Assembly: GCA_034190875.2 (NCBI GenBank)
Contig: CM067349.1
Coordinates: 6,000,871-6,064,870 of the forward strand
DNA length: 64,000 bases
Source of the DNA: Urechis unicinctus
Lineage: Eukaryota; Annelida; Polychaeta; Xenopneusta; Urechidae
Direction: 5' to 3'
Of the stretch, positions 48,763 to 61,000 are shown one piece after another; positions within the stretch are counted from its first letter, which is position 1, and each line of letters opens with the position of its first letter. The notes below the pieces were generated by a model. That model had not been told where the DNA came from. It made no database searches and saw only the letters and a list, made by a program, of their open reading frames with translations. The position numbers and the translations under genes are program-made.

Positions 48763-50039
48763 TTCGCTTGTGAAGTCCCTGTACTATGCGCTTGTGATTA
48801 TATTGTTTCACGCCGACTATGGGCAGTGTCATTGGCGGAATAACCCCGGTCGTTATTGCAGCATGTAAATATAGCGTCAATACCATGGCTACCGATATAG
48901 AGGTTGCCAGGGGCAGCTAAATACGTCCGCTAACCTCATTTCCTCCGTCATGTTTCGTCTGCTGCATTACAAATAGTGATTTACTCTTATGTATTGACAG
49001 ATCATTTGTGCCAATCACAAAGGATTCAAGGCTAGACATTATTTCATAGAGCACCCGCCGTGAAGTTAGCAAATGAATGAAGCTCGTATATTTGTTTTAT
49101 GGAATATAATATGTGTCCTGGTCAATTTCATCAATTATTCCAGATCAGTCCATCCCTATTCCCCGGTTAAGTGCATTTGTTCCGAGTTATGACATTCAGC
49201 TATGTATCATATTATTGTTCGTGGTGTTTGTAATGCTGCGCTGTTCGATTGATGCAGCCTACTGCCTTTTATGTGTACCTGATGAATGATTAATACGCAT
49301 CTATGATAAGCGTATTGTGTGCCTCAGGTGGACAAACTTTGTCACCACCCAAACACCGTATCTCTGTCAATATTTAGCAAGCGCAGCTTTTGTGCTTAAC
49401 CCCGCTAGTTCGTTGGCGTCGTGACGCGGTCCTGTATGATGCGACTAGTGACTATGAACAAACATTCCTCTTCGTTCTCATTAAATGTCGCTGCTGGTAC
49501 CAATCCCATTTGTCGCCGAACAAATTGTAGTAAATACTCCAAATGCTCCAGTAAACAACAATTATTTATGTAACAAATGGTAGCTAATATCCAAACTTTA
49601 TATTGAATTATGAATTCCTGCCTTCACAATCACGGGTTTCCGTCGCGGCCGCTAGGAGGGCTACCGTCGCACAGCGCACAGCGATTTTGACCGGAACTGG
49701 GGGCAAGTTTCTCTGCCTGTCAAGTTCTCAGAGCTTTGTTCGCGCTTAACCAGTTGCTGTTTTAAGTTCCTGCGTTGTTGCGCGCATTCTTGTTATATGT
49801 TTCTATAGCTGTAAAGGACATCAAAGACGTATTCTGAAGTCCTCTTAAGTTCATCTGAACGCTGCCGCGTCGCAATGAGCACATTTGAAACAGTTCTCAA
49901 ACACAGAGATTATCTAAAAATAGCGATCAAAAATGTTGCCAACTACATTAATCTCCAGTCGTCTGGAGAGTATTCGGCAAGAACATCAGTATTCACCCGA
50001 TATCTCTTCGAAGTTAGCGTGCGTGACTGTTGCTACACC
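48763..50039. promoter_or_regulatory. Divergent intergenic region, channel side
   Basis: The channel gene (minus) and the acid phosphatase gene (plus) start head to head, 2.8 kb apart, so their promoters should lie between 48763 and 51589. I see no convincing TATA element. A frame at 49875-50063 may be the front end of the remnant that follows. Confidence 0.35.
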
Positions 50040-50570
50040 ATGTCATCACTGTCCCCTTCTTAGTGGAAAGTACCCCAGCTGAAAAGCTCTTGCTCAAGAT
50101 ATAAGAAAACTGAACTCGTAGAATAAGTAAGAAATGCCTGCAGCACCGATAATATTGTGGACTTAGTCAGGGAAGTTGATGGAGAGAATATTTACAATGA
50201 ATGAAGAACTATTAGCATAGAGGGTCAGCAAGTCAATTTCCCAGATCCCAACAAACTTTCTGCATGGCAGGCCAACATGTCAAATGCATCTGAGCTTACT
50301 GAGGCTTACTGTCTTATTCATTTGATGACCAAGTGCAAATGGAGTCTTAGCAGGGTGGCATCATTTGAAAGCGAAAGGGGATATCAGCTGTTCCTCAACA
50401 GTCACATTCATGCAGTTGAATATAAATCCCTGAATCATTGTAGGTGTTATCTGAGGGGGAAATGCGTTAGGGAGTAGTCCCAGTCCGAGCAACCATATGA
50501 TATATATGGCTTCTCCTCTTCCCATCTGGTACCATAGAGTCTGCTGAATGTGAGTGCACAGGGTAATTTT
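50040..50570 (+). pseudogene. Decayed SAP/SWIM-type protein remnant
   Basis: Broken frames line up in order with a protein type common in molluscs and cnidarians: a SAP-like stretch (YKKTELVE, then VRNACSTDNIVDLVREVDGENIYN), an EGQQVNFPDPNKLSAWQA block, a middle domain (50277-50477, around FESERGYQLFLNSHIHAVEY), then QPYDIY and, in another phase, ESAECECTG, the first CxC of a SWIM zinc finger. Stops and frameshifts separate the blocks, and the second half of the finger is missing. Such proteins often carry a YqaJ-type nuclease further on; none is seen here. The assignment is from remembered family style and needs a search. Confidence 0.5.
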
Positions 50571-51065
50571 CGATTTATATAATTATAATATTCAATAGTT
50601 GAATACAGATATGTCATACATCTTATAAATATGTATGAATACTTGCTGGTACAGTATCAACTCAGCGTTTTGTTTTATGTGGTCTTGTGGCTTTGTGGAA
50701 GAGAGGACAAAGGTTTGTTATTTATTTTCTCATCTTTCTTGCATAATCGTCTTATAGCATCGGGATTTGCGTAATCAGGAACGCAGTACATGTCAATACA
50801 TTTCATAGAACATAATCCCAGATTAGCTATCTTTACATATATTCATAATCTTAGATAATAAACATGACAGTAATCCAAGGTAAGGTCACCATCTTGATTA
50901 GACATTAAGTCTATATGATTATCTTAATATAACTGTACAAGTATTATGTTATCAGACATTAGAGTTACATATCAATCTAAATACATGTGAATATAACATT
51001 TCAAGGTTAGACATTAAACTGAAGGTTAACCATGACGGGAGGACGAATATCATGTCTTTACATAC

Positions 51066-51217
51066 AGATTGCAGCTGAAAAACATACCCCGTGGTACGAG
51101 ACCCGACAAAACCCTTCGTACAAGTCGAGAGGCAACCCCCCACCACCAACCCACAAACAAAAAACAAACTAGCGGCACATATATACCACCTCTATACACT
51201 TAGGTGAACCCCCGGGG
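51066..51217 (-). mobile_element. Truncated, diverged short GC-tipped transposon
   Basis: Read on the minus strand it begins near cccgggggttcacc, then gtgtatagaggtggtatat and gtgccgc, followed by ctctcgacttgtacgaaggg and cacggggtatgtttttcagc, in the same order as in copies A and B. The far end is lost. It lies about 370 bp upstream of the acid phosphatase start codon. Confidence 0.7.
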
Positions 51218-51589
51218 TTAGAATATAACAACGTGTGAATGTCATCGTGATTATCACAATGATATAACATACGTATATCTCCTTTATACTTTACAATATC
51301 GCGTGGATAATGAAAACACCACGCAGAAAGGCCCGTTTGATCAGTGTACACCGGAAAATGTATGGCTTCCAAACCCAAGGCCTGTTATAGATGAACAGTT
51401 GATTGGCGCTCGGAAGCTTCACCAAAGAGCTTCACTGTCGCCGGTTGGCAGTTGCTAGCGCATAAGATATTCGATCATAACGTGAGATGATATCGTTCAA
51501 ATTTGAACAAGGTCTTTGCTGAAATCAGCACGCATTATGATGGGATATCTCCCGTATCCATCCGTATCACTGATAAACACTCAACAACA

Positions 51590-54500
51590 ATGGTACTTGT
51601 AATGCCACTTCCTTTTGAATATCTGTGTTTGTTTCTTTTGTTCTACCCCACGGGAAACTATGGAGCTGACATGACACTTGTGATGGTTCAGATTGTAAGT
51701 ATAATTCAGCGTCTAACTCATATCAATATCGATTTCAATGAAATGGATGGTTGGATGAGCGATAATCAGTATATGTTTTTAAGGTTTACCCACCTCTCAG
51801 TCTCACCTGATCACTATCAGTAGGGGTGTCAGCCGAACCTCGCCGCAGGCGGCCGTGCTTATGCCTCAATGTTATTTCCAGTTTTTTTCAACTTGCTCTA
51901 ACTGCCATTTATATTTGAGATACATGGACGAATGATACATCAAACGAGAGCTAACGTATTGAATTTCAATAATATTGCCTTTCTTTTCGCATTTTACTCC
52001 GTTTGAGCCATAAAAAATGTGTGTTTGTGGAGCAATACGTTAAAATTCTGGGCGAGCATTTTTGACTTTTCGAGATTCACTCAGCTTTGAATTCTCTAAA
52101 TCGGTTCGTATTCGTTACTCGTATCGTTTTTATTGTTTAGTAAATGACTAGATGACATTCTAATGTTCATGATCATATAAAATCTAAAAACATTGGCCAA
52201 AGGGAAAATAATATTATTTACGTACGAAATGTTACGGTGTAAACAAATGTATTTTTTCCCCAATTTTATCAGAAAGCCACATTATCAGGTCAGGGATCAC
52301 GGCAGATTGACGCAGATTGACGTACGTCCTTTAAACGAAGGACGTACCTTGATCAACGTACGCCGTACTACAATCGACGGTCGGACAAGATCAGTTCAGC
52401 CATTCACAGGGTGCTTCAGTAACTCTCCCATATTTTTTTCTTACAGCATATTTGATTGGTCAACCGTTATTGCGACCCTGTTCATGACACATTTAGCTAT
52501 ATTTAGAATGCTAAATTCCCTACCCGCGTCATTTTGGGAGTCTCCATCAGCTGACTGTATGTCAACGCATGCGATCTTTTTCGATTGTCGTGTCTTTGTT
52601 TCATCGTATCTTCTTTTAATCAAACAGTAGGGTATCAATTCTCCTTTCTCCCGATAAAATATTCATTCCTCTAGTCTTTTTAAGTAATTTTAATTAAATT
52701 GTATGTACGCAACTTCAGATATTGTGGTAATTATATGTGTACCTGAGGTGCAAAGGTCGCCGTACGTTAAATGAAGGACGATGGCGTACTTAAATCGAGG
52801 TCTGGTTTAGCAAATGAGAGTCTCAATACAGTATTTGCTTCTTTTTAGTTTTTTGTTTACCAAATTCACAAAGGAGAATAGTCCTGTGGAATTATGAATA
52901 ATATTAGCAGCCGGTAGAAATGCTACCAACACTGAAATGCTCTTCCAAAATTTTTCCATTTGGGTTTCCTGTGAATTATCAAAATATATGTTATTTTACT
53001 TGGCTCAAGTCACACCTAATTTGACTTTGACTTCATCAACAACAATATAAACCATTTGATTCAAGTTATGTAACCATCATGTCTAGAAACGTAGAAAGTT
53101 ATTTCTCTGTTGGATACAAAAAATCTATAAATGTATACTCCCATTTTCTTCTGCTTTAAAATGTTTGATTGAAGATTAGGAACTGAACTGAATTCAGTTA
53201 ATGAAATAAAAGCATGCAGGTTAATGATCAAAATATGGGAAAATGCAAACATGCTCATCTTGGCATGCAATGTTTTTGATCCAAATACATGCATGGATCG
53301 CATCACTTACTGAGAAGGGTTTTTGGATGGCACTTTGCAGTTACAAGGAGAGAGGGTAAATATTATGTATAAATAAATAAAAATATCAACAAAGAATATG
53401 TAGTAACCAAGACAAACTTCCCAAATGCACGTTGTTCATTTATTTGATTCGTACTTGAATCGAGGGACGCAGCTTACGTCGATTGACGTATGACAGTGTT
53501 GACTCGACATTCTCATTTGTTCAAAGTCGGTTTTTAAGCTAGGCGGACAAACAAATTCAATAAAACTTCGTCAAACAATTCATTTTAATGTAAGTTATTA
53601 CCAGACACTGTTATTAACAGATAAGATGGTATTTTAGGGTTGAATAAACAGCTTCAAACACGGCGATGAGCTCGGGCGCAGCAGTGCACTTGACCGGAAT
53701 CAGCAGTTGGGGAACCCCTACGATGCTAGGCGGTCCGTTTCTGGGAGCTAAATTTAGTCAATGATGTCATGAATCTATTTAAACGAACCCGAGATAATAC
53801 AAACGTTAGCGAGTCTTCGTAATTTAGATTATTCTCGGGACCCCGCGCATATTGCAACCGTCCGCCGATCGAAGGACGGCGTACGTTGAACGAGGTACGT
53901 CCTTCGTTTAAGGGACGTACGTCAATCTGCGGTGATCCTCGACCTGGTTATAGGTGCTCACTTTTGACAAATTTAAGTATGATGTTACAAATTGGTGAGT
54001 TTTTTTCCCAGATGAAATGTAAATGTTTTGTCGTATTTTGCACTTCAAAATGTCGTCCAATTATCTCATGCGTGCCCTGTGAGCCCGTATCAGGGTCAAC
54101 CTTGCCTTGACTCAACACGGCTGCGCACGCTCACAACCACCGCTTATCGTGCGTCGTCAAACAAAGTCGATTTTCGTTCATTTTTTATTCTGATCCCTAA
54201 CATCCATCTATATACAGGGGTAATTCAAGTATAGTGGAACACTTTGGTCAAGTTTATTTTCGAATCGATTGTAAATGTTTTGTCGAATTTTAAACTTTAA
54301 AATGTTTGATTTGTTCATGCGCATTGCTTGCCTTCACACGACCGACTCAAGATTGCTTACGCGGCTGTTGCTTGGGGTCGTACAAAGTCGATTTTCGTTC
54401 ATTTTTTAGTCTGATCCCTAACATCCATCTTAATACGGGGATAATTCAAGTATAGTGGAACACTTTGGTCAAGTTTATTTTCGAATCGATTGTAAATGTT

Positions 54501-55008
54501 TTGTCGAATTTTAAACTTTAAAATGTTCGATTTTGTCATGCTCGCGCCGGGAGAGCGCATTGCTTGCCTTATCAGCTTTATGTCATTTAAAAGAACACTC
54601 GATTCTTGAACTTCATATGGTACCTGATTGATTTATTTGGGGTTGTAGATTCAAAAAATTATCCGTTACAGGCCAGTAACTTCAAAGGCAAAATACCGCT
54701 TGCGCTGGCGCGTGGAATTTGGCAGTTAGGGTTCACGGAGTAGATGTTGAGCTGCGACGGTTGCGCGAGCTGCTCGTCGCCAAGGGCACCACCCAGAATT
54801 AACACATCAAAGAGATTATGGTAACCACGTTTTGTGTCAGATTCGTTCACGTAGTACCTATATAAGCTGCGTAATGGCACACAAATATTAAACAATTCGC
54901 ATTTGAATCTCTCTCTGACAGAATTTTTGCTGTAAGACCTGAGTGACCTCAGACTTTAAACCATCACTGGTTTAATCGTACCATATATCTCTCATCGTTA
55001 CCAGACGT

Positions 55009-55081
<73 letters not shown>

Positions 55082-58000
55082 CAATGATCTTATAAAGGGT
55101 GTGACAAATAAGTTGTACGGCCCTAGCCTGGACCAGGAGAATTTAATTGGTCTTGATAGGCAGCTAGCACATTTTATCTGCCTGTTTTCGTCAAGACTTG
55201 CTATTGCTGATAACTATTGGACAATAGTTTATAAGTGTATTTTTGTTTGGGAGTTGGTATGTATAACAGGGCAATAATAAAAAAGTGGAAAGAGGAGAAG
55301 AAGAAGGCAACTTTCAGTTAGCTAAAATCCCACCAGCCAGCGCCTGTGCCCTTAAGCTTTAACAATTTACAAAAGAGTCTTGATCGAGTAATAGCTCGAC
55401 ACAAGAAGTTAAACAGCAATAGGGTCAGCGCAAAAGAAATTGAACGGTATGAGGGTTTTCTTAACTCAGCATTCCAGTTGTAAAATCCCCACCCTCTGTA
55501 CCTAAGCAGTTTTCTGAACTACATCCTCATGTCCAGTGTGGTCATGAGGGGGCAGCAGCATCTTTGGCTGTGGAGTTAACCCTTGCAGAGGAGAGAAATC
55601 GCACTTTTGAGTTAGAGGGTGTAGAGAATGAGAAAGCCTTGGCTCAATCTAACTCTAGCCAAGCATTGATGGTCCACAAAATTGGCAGAGGTAAGATAGG
55701 TTATAAAGCAGACCCAAAAGAGGGAATCTTATGTGAGGGCAAAGTTGGCCTGCTTAGACAAAGAGAAACCCGTTATTAAGGACAATGCATTAGATGATAG
55801 AGTAAAATGACTGCAAGCGGATTTGGAAGCATGTAGAAGTGAGAAGAATGAGCTTCAAACCACAAATGAGTGGATGGAGACAATCTTGAATGATATTGAC
55901 CAGAATAATTTGATCTCAACTTACGATGAGGATTCTAGAAGCTATTCAAATGAATGCAAGCTTTGCATATATGATCTCTTGGACAATGGGGTGTCGCCTG
56001 GGAAAATACTAGCAGTCATAGAATCAGTCCTAGGCATGGTCAGAAAGAAGGCCAATAAATTGCCTGCAAGGTAAACTATTGTCCAGATTTACCTAGAAAG
56101 ACTTGTTTTGTCACGAAAACAACTAGGGGAATTTTTCAGTAAAGAAGAAAACACTACGCTGTTGTCCGATGAAACCAGCAAATTTTAACTTTTTTACTAA
56201 TTGATTTAAAGAAATGAAACATAGCTTATTAGAATACTCTACATTGTACATTTCTTGTGGTAAAATTTCACTATGATATTCAAAATGTAAGACATGAAAA
56301 GTGTCTGTTATCCTTTACCGTAGAAATCTGGCACAAAACCGTGCAATGCCATGGATATTGAAACCTCAATAACTTTTTTTCTAATTGACTTGAAACATAC
56401 CTTTTTAGAATCCTCATGGGTATACCTATCTTCATGTATAATTTCAACGAGATACAATGAATTTGAAAAAAAATCAATGACAGCCCTACTATCAGCTGTT
56501 TAATTGTCGAAGCAGCTCGGCTAGTACGAGGACATACCACTCAATCACAGTTGGTGTTTCCTTTGTACAAGTTTTATGTTTGCTCACAAGTGATATCAGC
56601 CAGCTGCCTGCTGATATTACGCATGTTTTAGCCATGTACAATATATTATATCTGCAATATCTGAGCTATGACAATCAGATATCGTTTGAAAGAATGCCTT
56701 CTTACTTACCGTGAGTGTGATTATGTCCAAATATTACTACCCATATTTTGTTTGTAAAGGTAGTCATAAGCCAGGAAAGCACTGAACATAAAAAATGTAA
56801 TTTGTTCATTAGTATTGACAGTGTTATCACACACACAAATCAGATTCTGAAAGGACCTACAGACTCACTTATATGTAACAACACATGGGCAATGGTGCGT
56901 ATATCGTATATTGGAATATATTGCAATAATGAAATGGATTTGAATTCTACAATATAGGACTCATGTTGGTTACAGTTCCAACCAGTTAACATATAAATGG
57001 CCTTGACAGGTTTCCATGGTGACAACAAATATGCATTGTATCTTTTTTTCCTCAGCTGTATCGTCATGGTGACAGAAGTCCGGTCACAAACTATCCAAAT
57101 GACCCCATAAATGAATCTGCCTGGCCGCAGGGATTTGGTCAGTTGTCAAAGGTGAGAGAATGCTGATGGCATTGCACGGCAGCAGCCACGATAAAGACGT
57201 AATAGCAAATAGTCAATCGATCATAAAGCCCAGCTGTTGGTGACGTAGCATCAATGAGTATTCCTTATTGCATCTCAATCTTCACCATCTCTTATGTCCT
57301 AAAATTGAAGAGCAATTTACGGTAGATGTATTAGATAATACATGCATGTTAATGGCATCTATTCATCCCATGTTAATGACATCTATTTATAGCATATTAA
57401 TGGCATCTGTTTATAGGTTGTTAATCACTTCTATAGCATGTTCATGGCATCTATTTATTGTATGTTCATGGCATCTATTTATACCATGCCACTGGCATCT
57501 ATTAATAGCATGTTTATGGCATCTATTTATAGCATGTTGATGGCATCTATTTATAGCTTGTTGATGGCATCAGCTGATTAACTGTTACAGGCAGGTATGG
57601 TGGAACATTACAAACTAGGACAGTATCTACGCAGTAGGTACATTGAGGGTATACCCTACACCCTACTCTCCTCCAACTACTCTCGATATGAGGTAACAAA
57701 TTTACACATTCCAACGAGTCCTGTATTACTTTCCAGTCTGGGATGGTCAATTTATGTATTAGCCAATAAGAATCCCTGTATCCATAAGATATTTTCATGA
57801 ATAAAGTTAGCTTGTTATTTTGTTATTGGTTTATTATAGAATAGATATATAGTGATATTTGTGATGTGGTGTGTCAGATTGAGGTCAACAGTACGGACTA
57901 TGACAGGACCCTCATGAGTGCCTACAGTAACCTTGCGGGTCTCTACGCCCCCAACCCTTCACAGATGTGGGATCCTGACATTGACTGGCAACCCATACCT

Positions 58001-61000
58001 GTCCACACCCGCCCCCTGGACGATGACCATGTGAGTCATCCCTGATGCTGTCTTTCTCTCGTAACCCTTCATGTATGTCTTAATACTTGTTTGTTGTCAC
58101 TACTTAGTCTGTTATCACATTGGTCTGTAATCAATCCATCATCTATTGCCATAAGTGTCAGTAAGCTGGCTGTTACCTGGCGTCATGTGTCATGGTAAAC
58201 ACTCTATGATCTGCTATCACAAGTGTCCAAATATGTTATGGAAATATTCAGTTAAACACCCACATATGTGTTATATTATGTTATAGTCACTAGATAGACT
58301 GTCATGATATATATATATATATTGGCCATCACTCCATTGGCTGTATTCATCTATAGCTGTAGTCTATTCGAGGATAGATATGTAATGACATCATTTAACT
58401 ATGACTGGGAACAGATACTGGGGGAGATAGTTGTGCATTGTCTACAGTTTATTTTAATCTGGCATTTTTACCGTTATTGTCCCATTCATCTGTTATTTTC
58501 TCTTATACTGGGAGTTTAAATATGTCATTTACAGGGGAGAAAACTAACGGTCGCCTGTCCGCCAATGGCGACTGAAAACAATTTTGGGTTAATTGAATTG
58601 GCCTAATCACGTGCCAGGGTGGCAAGTCTGTTTACGCACTCTCAGTCACTCTTGGTTCATTACTTTCTGGCGACATTGCCAAACATCAAAAGCATGCTTG
58701 AGATGTTTGTCTCGGGTTTTTGTCCGCGCATGCTGCCATAAAATCTGCGTGTGTCAACAAGCTTTATATCAAGTGCTCATAAAGTCAGGTTTTTGAGAGG
58801 GTAAGCTGAGTTGGCTGCCTCAGCTGAGATCGCTGATTCAAGTTGAGACGACTCAAGTTAAGATCCATTGTGAATACAGCCCCAGATAAGCGCAGTTCGT
58901 CAATGGTAAAATTCACACATGTCAATATATGATAGGTAGCCCAACAGACTAACTTAAGGTTTTATTACCGCATTTCCTGTACTTGGTTCGTTAGGGCTGA
59001 GCAGTTTGAGCTGGCCCCGAGTGAATACTACAGAAAAAGTGCTTTGTATTTGTTTGACCTGATACTTACAATTTGTTCATCTATGGCAGAATGTCAGCAG
59101 AGTGACTGGCGGTCCAGTTTATGCCATTCCACATTAGTCAACCTTATGATATTCACAACTTCGATCCTGACAGTGAGACTGAATCATTAGTGTGTGTGGG
59201 TGCTGACAGACTGCTTGATTTCGCAAGCACAGACAAGTGATGAGTGTTTGGAGTTAAGGCATGCTAACTGTTTTATTTGTCTTTGTACATATTTGATCTG
59301 TGAATAATATGTACTGTATTGGGTAATAAAGATTCACATTTGGCATATGCTTATGTCATGATTTTGGCGGGTAAAATATGTGTTGGGCTGGTAACTTTTG
59401 AAAGCCCTAATGGCTGGTAGCTAATTTTGTTAGTTTCAACCCCTGCATTTATAATCAGCCTTCTCCTTTATACTTCATCACATCTGTGCTTTCAACAGGT
59501 GCTGCATATTCCTGATGGTGGCTGCCCCAAGTTTGACGAGTATTACCAAAAATCTCTCAAGAGTCCCGCGATCGTAAAGGAAGAACTCGAGAATGCAGTA
59601 AGCTCACATTGGGTGCCGTGTGGCATCTGTTTTTTAATCAGACATCCAGTTGTCCATTGATAATAATAATAAAATCTCTAAGCCTATGTACATGTCTCTT
59701 ATACTGACTTAAAATATGATATGCTGTAGACCAACTGCCAGTGATGTATATTTTAGTGGGTAGTAATACTACAGTAAGGCTTTACATGATAAATACTATT
59801 TTCAATTGACTCCATATGAAATTGTTTTATGCAGGATTTTTACAAGTTTTTGTCCAATTATTCTGGAATTCTGGATGAAGGGTTAGAGAAAGTGTGGGAG
59901 ATATATGACACCATGTTTTGTGAGGTAAGCTTTACCAATATCAGATTTGATTTATCACAATAATTACCCCCTCCTGTACTGAATCTCTAGCTTATACTGG
60001 TACGTGTCAAACTATGATACAGCTGACACATGTGTCATTATGTAATGGGTATGCTGATCTGTATTCCTACTATTGGTTAAGAAGTCATTTGTCTGCAATA
60101 TTTACTGTATGTTTCCAGTGTTTGATCAAAATTTACGTAACGCTAGGGGTTGGGGGACATGGGCAGGTGTTACAATGTGTTATGGAAGATGTACAGGTTA
60201 GTATTATGGTGCACTGGTGGGAATTGGGGGTGGAGAAGGGAGTCCAGGGGGGTGGGGGTGCGCCAAAAAGGTGCTGATTAATTTTTGAATGGCCTTGAAT
60301 CGCTAGATAACAAACGTATCTCTGCATTGGGAACACTGGATCATTTACTGATATTGGGGTCTTGAAAACAATATCTGAATTTTGTTCACATAAATATGCA
60401 AAGGAATAGTTTTTCAGTGTTATTATCAAAGGATTAGAATCGCTTTTGATTTGGAATATTTGACTCTAGGTTCATCACAACTTCTCCCTACCTGACTGGG
60501 CCACACAGATGTGGAAGAGCACCACAGTATATGACAAGATGGCTCAGCTGGAATCTCTCCAATTTGACGTGCGCTTTGACCATCCTATACAGAGCAGACT
60601 CACTGGAGGTAATGGATACAACACTTACTGGCTCTATTTTCTGTTCAGTCCATTCTCTTACACAATGTTGATGTACGGGTCATTCAAAACCTCTCCTTCG
60701 TAACTGGTAAATGTTCTGAATGTCTCTGAGACCCCTTGTAACAGATCATACTTTGCACAATAACATGAGAGCCAACTTAATGATTCTAATTCACAAGTTG
60801 ACAATATTACTCTACCTTTATAGTTAAACCTTGATTTAAATTATTGCTAAATATTAAAGAAATCTTAGATTTAAATCAAAGATTGGGCTGCTGATGTTTC
60901 TAGAATACATCCCTTGTTCTCAGAGCTTATCTGATTCTTTAAGTGATTAAAAACCTTTCATTATTACGCCATGTGTTAATAGGACCACTCTTGAAAGCGA

